A stretch of DNA of 64,000 bases from Halosimplex carlsbadense 2-9-1 (GCF_000337455.1 NZ_AOIU01000008.1:129423-193422), one strand, 5' to 3'. Shown: positions 35,235 through 45,100, counted from the stretch's first letter. Numbers and translations are program-made. Notes: generated from the letters alone by a model not told the origin.

Positions 35235-37214
35235 ATGGAGGGATCGAACACGGCGGAATCGGACGCGGACGGAGCCGACACGGGCGACGCGTCGGGGTCG
35301 GTTCGGGGCGTCGCCGAGCGGCTGGTCCCGGGGCCGGTCCGGCGCAGCTACGCCCTGAAGTTCGCGGTCGCGATGGCAGTCGTGATCCTGCTGGTCGCGG
35401 TCGTCGGCGTCGGAAGCTACGTCCAGATCCGGGGGATCATCGAGGACGACGCGGAGCACACGCTCCGGTCGACAGCGACGCTGCAGGCCGACTCGGTCGG
35501 CGAGTGGATGACGAGCATGCGGGCGCAGGTACGTGGATTCTCGGGCTCGAACGTCTACGCCACCGAGGACCCCGAACGGATCGGCGAGACGCTGGACGCC
35601 TTGCGGGCACAGGCCAGTACGGACGTGGCGGGGATCCACTACGTCGACGCCGACGGGACGGTCCTCGCGAGCACGGTCGCCGACGTGGAGGGGAGCGCGG
35701 TCGACACGAGGCGCCCGGAGTGGACGGCGCCGATCGCGGCGGCGCGGAACGCGTCGGGCGGCGAGTGGCGCGTCGGCGTCTCGGACCGGGCCTACGAGTC
35801 CAACGGTCGCCTGCTGATGGCCTTCGCCGGACGGGTCCGCGTCGGCGAGGGCGTACTCGTCGTCGTCGGTGACGTGCGCGGCGACTTCGAACAGCTCCAC
35901 CGGGCCCGCTCGATCGTCCGGACGCAGCTGCTGAACCCCGAGGGGCGGAACGTGTTCGCCTCCCGGCAGACGGCGCCGAGCCCGTTGGCGGAGACGGCTG
36001 CCTTCGAGCGGGCGGTCGCGGGGGAGTCGGCGAGCCGCGAGCGGGCCTCGGACGTGGTCGCGTTCGCGCCGGTCCCCGACAGCCCGTGGGTCGTCGTGAC
36101 CGAGGCGCCCAAGTCGCAGCTCTACCAGGCCAGCGAGACGGTCGGGCGGAACGTGGTCGTCCTCGTCGTCGCCTCGATCACGACGCTGGCGGTCGTCGGG
36201 TTCGTCCTCGGCCGCGGGACCGTCGTCCCGCTGCGCCGGCTGCGCCGGCGCGCGGAAGCCATGGCGGACGGCGACCTCGACGTGGACCTCTCGACGAGCC
36301 GCGAGGACGAGATCGGACGGCTGTTCGTCGCGTTCGACAACATGCGCGAGGCGCTGCGGAGCCAGATCCGGGAGGCGGAGGCGGCACGCGAGCGCACCGA
36401 ACGCTCGCGGGCGGAACTACAGCGGCAGAACGAACGGCTCGACCAGTTCGCCAGCACCGTCAGCCACGACCTGCGCAACCCCCTGAACGTCGCCAGCGGC
36501 CACCTCCAACTGATCGATGGGAAAGTCGACGACCTCGGAGCGGAGGGCGTCGAGGCGCTGGATCCCCACGTCGAGACGATCGACGACGCCCACCTTCGGA
36601 TGGAGGAGATCATCGACGACGTGCTGACGCTGGCCCGGCAGGGCCGGGACATCGAGGAGACGCAGTCGGTCGATCTGGCGACCGTCGCCCGCGACGCCTG
36701 GGCGACCGTCGACAGCGGGTCGGCGACGCTGTCGGTGCCCGAGAGCCGCACTATCGCGGCAGACCCCGACCGCCTCCGGCAGGCCTTCGAGAACTGCTTC
36801 CGGAACGCCGTGGAACACGGTTCCACGAGCCCGGATTCGCAGGCTCAGCAGGGCACCGACGGAGCAAGCTCCGTCGAGCCGTCGGGCGCTGACGCGCCCG
36901 ACGACGCCGTCGAACACGGACTCCCCGACGACGGCACGGAGAGCGACGGGCTGACTGTCACGGTCGAACTCACCGAGGACGGCTTCGCCGTCGCCGACGA
37001 CGGCGCCGGCATCCCGGCCGACACCGTCGACGAGGTCTTCGAATACGGCCACACGACCGACGAAGACGGGACCGGCTTCGGCCTCGCGATCGTCGAAACC
37101 GTCGTCGAGGCCCACGGCTGGTCGGTCGCCGTCGACCCAGACCACGACGGCGCCCGCTTCGTCGTCTCCGACGTGTTCGACGACGCCACCGACACCGACA
37201 GCCCAGAAGGCTGA
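35235..37214 (+). CDS. Membrane sensor histidine kinase with HAMP domain
   Basis: 659-aa kinase. An acidic head, then TM1 (about 39-62), an extracellular sensor of about 240 residues, TM2 (about 305-330, VVVLVVASITTLAVVG), HAMP (about 330-385), coiled coil, HisKA with His411 (SHDLRNPLN) and HATPase. N-box Asn is near 524 (NCFRNAVEHGS) and the G1 box DDGAGI near 586. Between them lies an insert of about 44 residues, rich in small and acidic residues, repeating the AVEHG motif; its DNA is palindrome-rich. No response regulator gene is adjacent; the GH5 gene follows at 37360. The signal is unknown. Confidence 0.92.
   Translation: MEGSNTAESDADGADTGDASGSVRGVAERLVPGPVRRSYALKFAVAMAVVILLVAVVGVGSYVQIRGIIEDDAEHTLRSTATLQADSVGEWMTSMRAQVRGFSGSNVYATEDPERIGETLDALRAQASTDVAGIHYVDADGTVLASTVADVEGSAVDTRRPEWTAPIAAARNASGGEWRVGVSDRAYESNGRLLMAFAGRVRVGEGVLVVVGDVRGDFEQLHRARSIVRTQLLNPEGRNVFASRQTAPSPLAETAAFERAVAGESASRERASDVVAFAPVPDSPWVVVTEAPKSQLYQASETVGRNVVVLVVASITTLAVVGFVLGRGTVVPLRRLRRRAEAMADGDLDVDLSTSREDEIGRLFVAFDNMREALRSQIREAEAARERTERSRAELQRQNERLDQFASTVSHDLRNPLNVASGHLQLIDGKVDDLGAEGVEALDPHVETIDDAHLRMEEIIDDVLTLARQGRDIEETQSVDLATVARDAWATVDSGSATLSVPESRTIAADPDRLRQAFENCFRNAVEHGSTSPDSQAQQGTDGASSVEPSGADAPDDAVEHGLPDDGTESDGLTVTVELTEDGFAVADDGAGIPADTVDEVFEYGHTTDEDGTGFGLAIVETVVEAHGWSVAVDPDHDGARFVVSDVFDDATDTDSPEG
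36809..36902 (+). repeat. Three perfect hairpins inside kinase gene
   Basis: Inside the kinase reading frame, three adjacent perfect inverted repeats occur: CGTGGAA/TTCCACG (36809-36827), GACGGAGC/GCTCCGTC (36858-36875, 2-nt loop) and GTCGGGCGC/GCGCCCGAC (36881-36902, 4-nt loop). They encode the linker between N-box and G1 box, and the block is bounded by AVEHG-encoding sequence (36807-36821 and 36904-36918). This suggests a palindromic unit that spread in-frame by duplication. Confidence 0.65.
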
Positions 37215-37227
37215 CGTATCCCGCACA

Positions 37228-37292
37228 GAATCGCACTCGATAACTGTTGTGTACCTTCCTACACACGGTTCGATACCTCTTATGTGCGATTC
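37228..37292. promoter_or_regulatory. Nested inverted repeats upstream of GH5 gene
   Basis: GAATCGCAC (37228-37236) pairs with GTGCGATTC (37284-37292), and inside it TGTGTA (37248-37253) pairs with TACACA (37260-37265). The block is AT-richer than its surroundings and lies just after the kinase stop and before the TATA-like TTTTAG (about 37331) of the GH5 gene. It may be the kinase terminator, an operator or both. Confidence 0.45.
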
Positions 37293-37359
37293 GCTTTCAG
37301 GAATCTCTACTGATAACTACGACGCTACCATTTTAGGGGTCACGCCGAAACCGACGTGT

Positions 37360-39303
37360 ATGCGAAGGCGACGGTTCCTGTCGGGCGCCGCTGCCGGGTC
37401 GCTCGCGGGCCTGGCGGGCTGTGGGGACGTTCTCGGGTCCGATGGGCGGTCGGGACCGGCGGGGCCGCCGCGGCTGTCGGTCGACGGGCGGTGGCTCACC
37501 GACCCGTCGGGGGGCCGTGTCGTCCTGCGGGGCGTGAACGTCCCCGGGCCGGTGTGGGGGCGCGAGCGGGCCGACGCCCGCGGGAAGGGGTACCGGGAGA
37601 CCCTGGAACTCGCCACCGACGCCGGGGCGGGCTGGCACAGCCGCGTCCTCCGGGTTCCCGCGACGCCCCAGACCCTCGCCAACGTGGGCGTCGAGCGGTT
37701 CGCGAACGAGTATCTCGACGAGGCGGTGGCGCTGGCGGCCGAGCGGGGCGTCTACCTGCTGATCGACTATCACGCGACCGAGCGCTACGACACGGACGCC
37801 ATCGACGACCGACTGCGGACGTTCTGGCGGACGGTCGCGCCGCGGTACGCCGACGAGAGCCACGTCCTCTACGAGCTGTTCAACGAGCCCACCGAGCCGG
37901 CGACGGGCGGGATCGAGGCCTGGCGGACCTGGACTGAGTACGCCGAGCCCTGGGTACGGTTCGTCCGCGAGCGGGCGCCGGAGACGCCGGTCGTCGTCGG
38001 CTCGCCGCGGTGGTCGTCGCTGACCGCCTACGCCGCCGAGGAGCCGTTCGCCGACGACAACGTCGTCTATTCGGCCCATGTCTACCCCTCCTGGGAACCG
38101 GAGACCTGGGAGGCGACGTTCGGCGACCCGGCGCTGTCCGTGCCGGTGTTCGTCACCGAGTGGGGGTACGCCGACGACGCGAACGTCGACTCTCACTTCG
38201 CCGCCACGACGGGGTCGTGGGGTCGTCCCTTCCGGGAGTGGCTCGCCAGCCACGACAACGTCGGCTGGTGCGCCCGCGCGTTCGACTCCCAGTGGGTCCC
38301 GCCGATGTTCGACGCCGAGTGGAACCTCCGCGGGGGCGACCGGTACATGGGCGAGCTCGTCAAGCGGTGGCTGGCGGCCGAGCGCGAGCGCCACTGGCCG
38401 CCGGCGGGCGCGGACGCGCCGACCGCGACGGCGACGCCGACCGGCCGACCGCCAGGCGCCCCGGAGAGCCTCGGCCTCTCGTCGATCGGAGAGACGGCGG
38501 CGACGCTCGTGTGGGTGGCGCCCACTGACTCGGGCGGCGACGACGTGGTGCAGTATCGTATCGCGCTCGGCGACGACGACCCGCGGGTCCTCCGCGGCTC
38601 GCGCCAGTCGTACGAGCTGACGGGGCTCAACCCGGGCGAGCGATACGCAGTGAGCGCCACCGCGGTCGACGGGGCCGGTCGCGAGTCCCGGCCCGCGACC
38701 GCCGAGTTCACGACCGCCGCGTCCGCCGAGGCGGCGGCGACGATCCCTGCCGCGGGCGACGCGCCGGCCGTCGACCGGTCGGTCGAGGACGCCTGGGCCG
38801 ACACGCCGCCCCACCCGATCGACACCCGAGTCTGGGCCGAGCAGGCGTCGGACGTGACCGGCGAGTGGCGGGCGCTGTGGGACGGGCGCGCGCTGTACGT
38901 CCTCGTCACGGTGGCCGACGAGGCGGTGCTGGACCACGACGCGGTCGAGCTGTACCTCGACCTGGCCCACGACGGCGGCGACGAGTACGACGGCGTCGAC
39001 GACCTCCAGCTCGTCGTCGAGGCCGGATCCGGCCGGCTGACTCCGGGTGCCAACTCGGCCACCGTGGACCCCGTCGACGCGACCGTGACCGAGACGGGCG
39101 ACGGCTGGCGGGCCGAAATCGCGGTGCCCTGGGAACCCTACGGCGTCGCGCCCTTCGTCGGCGACCGCCTCGGCATGGACGTTCACGTCGTCGACGACGC
39201 CGAAGGGGGCATCAGGCGCGACGCGAAGGTCGCCTGGTACGACGAGTCCGACGCCGTCTGGGAGACGCCCTCGGCGATGGCCACCGTCGCGCTCGGCCGC
39301 TGA
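37360..39303 (+). CDS. Tat lipoprotein: GH5-like hydrolase with FN3 and CBM9-like domains
   Basis: 647-aa secreted glycoside hydrolase. Tat signal RRRRFLSG and lipobox Cys21 (GLAGC) place it on the cell surface. The catalytic domain (about 40-345) is GH5-like: acid/base Glu176 in ELFNEP and nucleophile Glu267 in VFVTEWGY. A Thr/Pro linker leads to a fibronectin III domain (about 365-455) and a C-terminal CBM9/DOMON-like domain (about 465-647). The likely substrate is a beta-linked polysaccharide such as cellulose or mannan. ATG at 37360 is preferred over upstream in-frame ATGs because the Tat signal starts there and a TATA-like box sits about 27 bp upstream. Confidence 0.9.
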   Translation: MRRRRFLSGAAAGSLAGLAGCGDVLGSDGRSGPAGPPRLSVDGRWLTDPSGGRVVLRGVNVPGPVWGRERADARGKGYRETLELATDAGAGWHSRVLRVPATPQTLANVGVERFANEYLDEAVALAAERGVYLLIDYHATERYDTDAIDDRLRTFWRTVAPRYADESHVLYELFNEPTEPATGGIEAWRTWTEYAEPWVRFVRERAPETPVVVGSPRWSSLTAYAAEEPFADDNVVYSAHVYPSWEPETWEATFGDPALSVPVFVTEWGYADDANVDSHFAATTGSWGRPFREWLASHDNVGWCARAFDSQWVPPMFDAEWNLRGGDRYMGELVKRWLAAERERHWPPAGADAPTATATPTGRPPGAPESLGLSSIGETAATLVWVAPTDSGGDDVVQYRIALGDDDPRVLRGSRQSYELTGLNPGERYAVSATAVDGAGRESRPATAEFTTAASAEAAATIPAAGDAPAVDRSVEDAWADTPPHPIDTRVWAEQASDVTGEWRALWDGRALYVLVTVADEAVLDHDAVELYLDLAHDGGDEYDGVDDLQLVVEAGSGRLTPGANSATVDPVDATVTETGDGWRAEIAVPWEPYGVAPFVGDRLGMDVHVVDDAEGGIRRDAKVAWYDESDAVWETPSAMATVALGR

Positions 39304-39403
39304 GCGCGGCCGGCGCGTCACCGGTTCGCAGTCGGGCGGTCGGGCGACCACTTCCGCTCCGGTCCCGACAGTCTTTAGCCGGCCGTCGGCAATCTTCGGG
39401 CAG

Positions 39404-39925
39404 ATGGCGAATTCGAACGCGAAGGGCGACCGCCGCGAGCGGGAGCTCGTCAACGAACTCGACGCGGCCGGCTTCGCGGTGATGCGCGCGCCCGCCAGCG
39501 GGAGCGCCACCGAGCGCGAACTCCCCGACGTGCTGGCCGGCGACGGCGAGGACTTCTACGCCGTCGAGGCGAAGTCGTCGGCGGGCGACCCCATCTACCT
39601 CGACGGCGAGGAGGTCGAGGCGCTCCTCTTTTTCTCGCGCAACTTCGGCGCCAAACCCCGCATCGGCGTCCGCTTCGACCGCGAGGACTGGTACTTCTTC
39701 CACCCCGGCGACGAGGCCGTCCACGTCACCGACGGCGGCAACTACCGCGTCAAGAAGGAGACCGCGCTGGCCCACGGCGTCGACTTCGACGAACTCGTCG
39801 GCCACTCCGAGAAGGTCACCTTAGACGAGGTGGCCGACGACGGCCCCGACCAGGGAACCCTCGACGTGCTCTCGGCGTTCGAACGCGGCGACCTCTCGAA
39901 GGAGGAAGCCGCCGAGATGCTGTAG
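39404..39925 (+). CDS. hjc: Holliday junction resolvase Hjc
   Basis: 173-aa archaeal structure-specific nuclease that cuts four-way junctions. Catalytic PD-(D/E)XK residues are visible: Glu in [13 protein letters not shown], Asp in ELPDVLAG, and EAKSS (VEAKSSAGD). About 125 residues form the core; a C-terminal extension of about 45 residues ([16 protein letters not shown]...) is longer than in thermophilic Hjc. TATA-like CTTTAG about 29 bp upstream supports the ATG at 39404. Single gene with its own promoter. Confidence 0.93.
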   Translation: MANSNAKGDRRERELVNELDAAGFAVMRAPASGSATERELPDVLAGDGEDFYAVEAKSSAGDPIYLDGEEVEALLFFSRNFGAKPRIGVRFDREDWYFFHPGDEAVHVTDGGNYRVKKETALAHGVDFDELVGHSEKVTLDEVADDGPDQGTLDVLSAFERGDLSKEEAAEML

Positions 39926-40076
39926 CGTCGCGGTCCCCCGACGGGCCCGCGCTCGACCCCCCGGTTTCGTCTCGAACCCACCCCACCGCGGGCCGGAGGC
40001 GCGGCTCGCCGGCGTCGAAGACGGTCTCGTGCCCGGACACGAAGCGGACGACGGGACGCGGTCCGCCGGGTCGCCG

Positions 40077-40739
40077 CTACGCCGTGGCGCGCTCACGCAG
40101 ATCTCGGTCGACGACCGCGGCGTCGTCGACCCGCTGCAGCCGTGACAGGGGAAACGAGTAGCGGCGCGGCGACTCCCGGCGGGCGAGGTCGCCCAGATAC
40201 ACCGCTTCGACCACCAGATCGTCGAGGGGGTAGCCCTCGTTGGTGGCGTAGTCGGCGACCGTCTCGCCGACGCCCTCGATGACGACCTCGTGCGCCCGCT
40301 CGGGCGTGACGCGGGCGACGACGAGCCGGTCGTCCGTTTCCCGGTCGCGAACCACGTCGCCGGGCTCCAGCCGGCAGGCCCCGCAGAGGTCGGGGGCTCC
40401 CTCGCTCTCGGGGACGAAGGTGTCGACGCCGCAGGCGTCGCAGACGGCCGCGCGCTTGCCCGGAGCGGGCACTCGGCGGGTGGTGATCTCGATGGCGACG
40501 CGCCGGCGGTGTTTGCACCGCTCGCCGCGGATCTGGTAGTCGGGGCAGGTACAGGTGCCCGCGGGGAGGTCGACGACGTAGGTCGCGCCGCTGGCGCTGT
40601 CGACGGCGTAGCGGCCGCCGCCCAGCGGGCGGACGGCCATGCGCTCGGTCCAGGCGCGGGCGGCCCGCTCGTCGAGCCGCCGAACGTCCGGTGCGAGTGC
40701 GGTCTTTCGGACCTGGGTAGGGGTACGTGATTCGGACAT
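40077..40739 (-). CDS. SWIM zinc-finger protein
   Basis: 220-aa protein. A SWIM domain occupies about residues 50-80: TCTCPDYQIRGERCKH (CxC...CxH). A second cysteine cluster, CDACGVD...LCGAC, forms a zinc ribbon (about 100-125). The C-terminal part is a beta-rich domain with DVVRDRETDDRLVVARV. Likely binds nucleic acid or a protein partner; function not established. The start at 40739 (MSESRTPTQ) is preferred to an ATG 21 codons upstream. Confidence 0.85.
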   Translation of the reverse strand: MSESRTPTQVRKTALAPDVRRLDERAARAWTERMAVRPLGGGRYAVDSASGATYVVDLPAGTCTCPDYQIRGERCKHRRRVAIEITTRRVPAPGKRAAVCDACGVDTFVPESEGAPDLCGACRLEPGDVVRDRETDDRLVVARVTPERAHEVVIEGVGETVADYATNEGYPLDDLVVEAVYLGDLARRESPRRYSFPLSRLQRVDDAAVVDRDLRERATA

Positions 40740-40929
40740 AGGCGTTCGGACGCTGGTGTTTATCGCTGTCGCGTCCACTCGAAACGTAGGTTCCGAACGC
40801 ACCTAACTCCATCGCGGGTGTGCGCGCGCGGTGCCGGCGGTCGACGACGCCGATGCGTCGGCGGCCGGTCGGTGACCAGTGAACGCGCGCTTCGAAGCGC
40901 TTTTGCCCGGGCCGGGGAAATCCACGGCC

Positions 40930-41178
40930 ATGGAAATCGACCGGAAGTTCGCCGTCGAACTCGGTATCTCGGCGGCCTCGGTCGTCTTGTTCGTCGGTGC
41001 GGCCTACGTCGTCAGTTCCAACTACGCCGACCCCGCCAACGTGACCGACAACGGCTCGGCTGCGCCCGTACTCCAGCCCGACGGGGGGCTCGTCATGGTC
41101 GGCGTCGTCGGCCTGTTCGTCCTCATCATGGCCGTCGCCGGACTGATCCTGTACCGGGCGAGCTTCGACGAGGCGTAG
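40930..41178 (+). CDS. Small two-helix membrane protein
   Basis: 82-aa protein with two hydrophobic helices (GISAASVVLFVGAAYVVSS and GLVMVGVVGLFVLIMAVAGL) separated by a polar loop with NGSAAPVLQPDGG. The ATG at 40930 fits a GCTTTT about 28 bp upstream; a GTG at 40879 is less likely. It looks like a conserved haloarchaeal membrane protein. Function unknown. Converges with priL. Confidence 0.75.
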   Translation: MEIDRKFAVELGISAASVVLFVGAAYVVSSNYADPANVTDNGSAAPVLQPDGGLVMVGVVGLFVLIMAVAGLILYRASFDEA

Positions 41179-41206
41179 ACGCCCTCCGCCGTCGCGCCGG
41201 AACCGC

Positions 41207-42406
41207 TCAGGCTTCGGCGTCTTCGGCTTCCCCGTCTTCTGCGTCTTCGGCTTCTCCGTCCTCGGGGTCCTCGCTCTCTCCGTCCCCGTCCTCGCGCGCT
41301 TCGCGCCAGTCGGTCAGGTCGTCCTCCTCGGCCTCGTCGAGCTGATGTTCGTAGTAGTTCAGCGGGTGAGACTCGTTGATCTCGTCTTTACAGATCTCGT
41401 CTTTGCCGATGCAGTCGCCGTAGGACTGCATCGTCGCACAGGCGGGCGGGGAGTAGTCCGTCGGGCTGGTCGCCCCGCGGATGTGGTCGACCTGATAGCG
41501 GGTCGCCTCCTCGCCGAAGCCCGGGTTGACCTCGAAGATATCGACGATCTCGTCGGTCGTCATACCGATGCTGGTCAGAAAGGAAGCGATGGCGAATCGC
41601 GAGTGGTGTTCGAGGTGGTCGCCCTGCTGGACCTGGTCGAGGAGGTGTTTCATGCAGGGCGGGAACAGCTCGGGAACGACGGTGTCGATGTCGCGGGTGA
41701 GGTCGAGCTCGGAGAGCCGCTCGCGGAGGTTCTCGGCTTCCTCGGCGAGTTCGTCGGCGATGGTCTCGGGGACCGAGAGGGGGAGGCCGTCGTCGACGCG
41801 GTGACGGACGGCCTGGCGCAACAGGGTGAGGAGCTCCTCGCCGTCGACCAGCACCTCGCCGTCGGCGAGCGCGCGGTTGACCAGGCGCCACTCGTCGCCT
41901 CGCTGGTCGGCGACCAGGTCGAGGTACGTTCCCACTTCGACGTGGAACTCCCGGGAGGCGCCGTCGCTGACGACGGCCGAGCCGTCGCCGACGGTCCCGT
42001 CGGCCGCCCGGACGCTCCCGGACAGGTCGAACTCCGCGAGCAGTTCCCGGAGCGTGAGCCGGGGCTTGCTGGCGGATTTGAACTCCGTCGTATCGGCGAA
42101 GTCGGCGGTGAAGCGCTCGAAGGCCGTCGCGGCTTCGGCCTCGGCGTACTTGCGCGTGAGAACGTGCTCGTCGACGAGCGAGACGAGGACGCGCGCGACC
42201 GGATAGGAGAGCAGTTCGATCCGGTCGATATCGTGGCTGTCGCCGACCGCGCCGTCCTCCAGCGCCCAGACCACGCGCTCGACCCCCCGTTCGACGACGG
42301 CGGCGTCCTCGGCGACCAGGGCCGCCAGGTCGACGCCCGCCTCGCCGACGGCCTGTCGCGACTCCCCCCGCCAGGGGTACCGGGCGTGGATGGGCTCGAT
42401 TCGCAT
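41207..42406 (-). CDS. priL: DNA primase large subunit
   Basis: PriL, the iron-sulfur regulatory subunit of the archaeal/eukaryotic primase that, with PriS, makes primers for replication; 399 aa. The C-terminal 4Fe-4S cysteines are PPCMKHLLD, PPACATMQ, GDCIGKDEIC. The SRFAIASFLTSIGM segment is the conserved core before the cluster. The last about 35 residues are an acidic, repetitive tail (EDGEAEDAEDGEAEDAEA). priS is not in this window. Single gene convergent with a small membrane protein. Confidence 0.95.
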   Translation of the reverse strand: MRIEPIHARYPWRGESRQAVGEAGVDLAALVAEDAAVVERGVERVVWALEDGAVGDSHDIDRIELLSYPVARVLVSLVDEHVLTRKYAEAEAATAFERFTADFADTTEFKSASKPRLTLRELLAEFDLSGSVRAADGTVGDGSAVVSDGASREFHVEVGTYLDLVADQRGDEWRLVNRALADGEVLVDGEELLTLLRQAVRHRVDDGLPLSVPETIADELAEEAENLRERLSELDLTRDIDTVVPELFPPCMKHLLDQVQQGDHLEHHSRFAIASFLTSIGMTTDEIVDIFEVNPGFGEEATRYQVDHIRGATSPTDYSPPACATMQSYGDCIGKDEICKDEINESHPLNYYEHQLDEAEEDDLTDWREAREDGDGESEDPEDGEAEDAEDGEAEDAEA

Positions 42407-42567
42407 CGACCGCTCGTTGTTCCTACCGTCGAATAAAGCCGACGGTCAGCGGAGCGGCGTCGCCACTGGCTGGCGGTCGCGTCGGCGGGGGGGACGGTCG
42501 GCTACCGCTCGCTGCGCTGTCGACAGCGTCGACGTCGGCAGAAACGGTCGAGCGGTGCGGCGCGGGC

Positions 42568-43179
42568 TCAGTCCCGGTGGAGCGCGCGCAGTTCCTCGGC
42601 GACGGCCTCGCTGTTGTCGGCGTCGCCCTGGACGGCGCGCTTGTAGCGCTGGTACTCGCTGCGGGTGACGTGGATCTCCTCGGTTTCGCCCTGGCGGGTG
42701 ACCGCCAGCCGAACGGTCCCCTGGGGGTTGTTGCGGAGCTTGAACGAGGCGACGGCCGAGAGGACGAACCACAGCGCGACGCTCCCGCCGACGAAATAGA
42801 GCATCGCCGTCGGGAACGCCATCGAGTCGCTGGCCTCGACCCACCGCTGGGGGTAGACGCGCCAGTACATGACGACGCCGGCGACGGTGATAGCGGCGCC
42901 GGCGAGCGCGCCGAGTCGCTCACGGCGGCTGGCGGGCAGGACGGCGACGACGCCGACGAACATCGCCGGGATCCCGAGCCCGGCGAGGACGCCCGCGACG
43001 CGGCGGGCGTCGGTCGTGCTCGTCGCGTCGAAGACGGCGGCCAGGTCCGTCGTCAACACGAGGATGGCGCTCACGACGGCGAGCGCACCGACGACGAACA
43101 GACCGCCGCCCGCCGACACGCGCCGCGGGTCGCGCCCGGTCCACTCCCCGCGGTCGTAGGCTTCCGAGAGACTGGGCAT
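42568..43179 (-). CDS. Membrane protein with C-terminal cytoplasmic domain
   Basis: 203-aa protein with about five hydrophobic helices (for example GLFVVGALAVVSAILVLTT and AGLGIPAMFVGVVAVLPA) and a soluble C-terminal region of about 60 residues (GTVRLAVTRQGETEEIHV...). The family is recognisable as a haloarchaeal membrane protein of unknown function. It is divergent from ilvD across 161 bp. Confidence 0.75.
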   Translation of the reverse strand: MPSLSEAYDRGEWTGRDPRRVSAGGGLFVVGALAVVSAILVLTTDLAAVFDATSTTDARRVAGVLAGLGIPAMFVGVVAVLPASRRERLGALAGAAITVAGVVMYWRVYPQRWVEASDSMAFPTAMLYFVGGSVALWFVLSAVASFKLRNNPQGTVRLAVTRQGETEEIHVTRSEYQRYKRAVQGDADNSEAVAEELRALHRD

Positions 43180-43340
43180 AGCCGACCGTTGTCGCCCGTC
43201 CTACAAAGCTACCCGTCAGACGCGCGCACGACGCCGCCCGCGGGGAAGTCGTCGGACCGGGTCGAACCGGTTCGGGGTCGAATGGGACGTCTCCGCACGC
43301 GGTGGAAAACGGTTTAGGCCACTGGCGACGATTCAGAGGT

Positions 43341-45089
43341 ATGAGTCAGCAGGAATCGGAACCCCGCGACGGTGCGAGCGGAGTGGCCGACGACAAACCC
43401 GACGACCTCCCGAGCAGCGAGGTCACGAAAGGCGCCGAGCACGCGCCCCACCGCGCGATGTTCCGCGCGATGGGCTACGACGACGAGGACCTCTCGTCGC
43501 CGATGGTCGGCGTCGCCAACCCGGCCGCCGACATCACGCCGTGTAACGTCCACCTCGACGACCTGGCCGACGAGGCCTACGAGGGCGTCGACGAGACGGG
43601 CGGCATGCCGATCGAGTTCGGCACCATCACCATCTCCGACGCCATCTCCATGGGCACGGAGGGCATGAAGGCCTCGCTCATCTCCCGGGAGGTCATCGCC
43701 GACTCCGTCGAACTGGTGAGCTTCGGCGAGCGCATGGACGGGCTCGTCGTCATCGGCGGCTGCGACAAGAACATGCCCGGGATGATGATGGCCGCCATCC
43801 GCACGGACCTGCCGAGCGTCTTTCTCTACGGCGGGTCGATCATGCCCGGCGAACACGACGGCCGCGATATCACCATCCAGAACGTCTTCGAGGGCGTCGG
43901 CGCCGTCGCCGACGGTGACATGACCGAGGACGAACTCTACGAGATGGAACAGCAGGCCTGCCCCGGCGCCGGGTCCTGTGGCGGAATGTTCACCGCCAAC
44001 ACCATGGCTTCGATCTCCGAGGCGATCGGCTTCGCGCCGCTGGGCAGCGCGAGCCCGCCGGCTGAAGACGAGAGCCGCTACGAGGAAGCCCGCCGGGCCG
44101 GCGAACTCGCGACCGCGGTCGTCGAGGCGCGCCGTCGCCCATCCGATTTCCTCACCCGCGAATCGTTCGAGAACGCTATCGCCCTGCAGGTCGCGATCGG
44201 CGGCTCGACCAACGCCGTGCTCCACCTGCTCGCGATGGCCGCCGAAGCCGGCGTCGACCTGGATATCGAGGACTTCAACGAGATCAGCAAGCGCACGCCG
44301 AAGATCGCTGATCTGCAGCCCGGCGGCGAGAAGGTGATGAACGACCTCCACCAGGTGGGCGGCGTCCCGGTCGTCCTCAACGCGCTGTACGAGGCGAACC
44401 TGCTCCACGGCGAGGCACTGACCGTGACCGGCGAGACGATGGGCGAGGCGCTCGAAGCCTACGACCCGCCCGCGATCGAGGACGTCGACGCCGACTACCT
44501 CTACACCGTCGACGAGCCGAAAAACGAGCAGGGCGCGATCCGCATCCTGACGGGCAACCTCGCGCCCGAGGGCGCGGTCATCAAGATCTCCGGCGAGGAG
44601 TACCGCCGCCACGAGGGACCGGTCCGGATCTTCGACGAGGAGAGCGAGGCGATGCGGTACGTCCAGGAAGGGGAAGTCGACAGCGGCGACGTGATCGGCA
44701 TCCGCAACGAGGGGCCGCGCGGCGGTCCGGGCATGCGTGAGATGCTCGGCGTCACGAGCGCGGTGGCCGGCCAGGGCCACGCCGACGACGTGGCGCTGTT
44801 CACCGACGGTCGCTTCTCCGGCGCGACCCGGGGCTTCTCGATCGGTCACGTCGCCCCGGAAGCGTTCGTCGGCGGCCCGATCGCCGCGCTCGAGGACGGC
44901 GACACCATCACCATCGACGTCGACGAACTCGAACTCTCGGTCGACCTCAGCGACGAGGAGATCGAGGCGCGTCTCGAAGACTACGAGCCCGAACCGAACT
45001 ACGAGTCGGGCGTGCTCGCCAAGTACCACCGCGACTTCGGGTCTGCGGCAAACGGCGCGGTCACCAACCCCGGCGCCAAGTGGGACTAA
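43341..45089 (+). CDS. ilvD: Dihydroxy-acid dehydratase
   Basis: IlvD, the Fe-S enzyme that dehydrates 2,3-dihydroxy-isovalerate and -methylvalerate in branched-chain amino acid synthesis; 582 aa. Cluster and active-site cysteines are visible: DITPCNVH, GGCDKNMPG and QQACPGAGSCGGMFTANTM. C-terminal RNEGPRGGPGM and TDGRFSGATRG are also typical. Start ATG 43341 has GGTTTAGG about 26 bp upstream (leaderless). The first 20 residues are a hydrophilic haloarchaeal extension. Two strong hairpins after the stop form the terminator. Confidence 0.96.
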   Translation: MSQQESEPRDGASGVADDKPDDLPSSEVTKGAEHAPHRAMFRAMGYDDEDLSSPMVGVANPAADITPCNVHLDDLADEAYEGVDETGGMPIEFGTITISDAISMGTEGMKASLISREVIADSVELVSFGERMDGLVVIGGCDKNMPGMMMAAIRTDLPSVFLYGGSIMPGEHDGRDITIQNVFEGVGAVADGDMTEDELYEMEQQACPGAGSCGGMFTANTMASISEAIGFAPLGSASPPAEDESRYEEARRAGELATAVVEARRRPSDFLTRESFENAIALQVAIGGSTNAVLHLLAMAAEAGVDLDIEDFNEISKRTPKIADLQPGGEKVMNDLHQVGGVPVVLNALYEANLLHGEALTVTGETMGEALEAYDPPAIEDVDADYLYTVDEPKNEQGAIRILTGNLAPEGAVIKISGEEYRRHEGPVRIFDEESEAMRYVQEGEVDSGDVIGIRNEGPRGGPGMREMLGVTSAVAGQGHADDVALFTDGRFSGATRGFSIGHVAPEAFVGGPIAALEDGDTITIDVDELELSVDLSDEEIEARLEDYEPEPNYESGVLAKYHRDFGSAANGAVTNPGAKWD

Positions 45090-45100
45090 GTCGGGACCGT

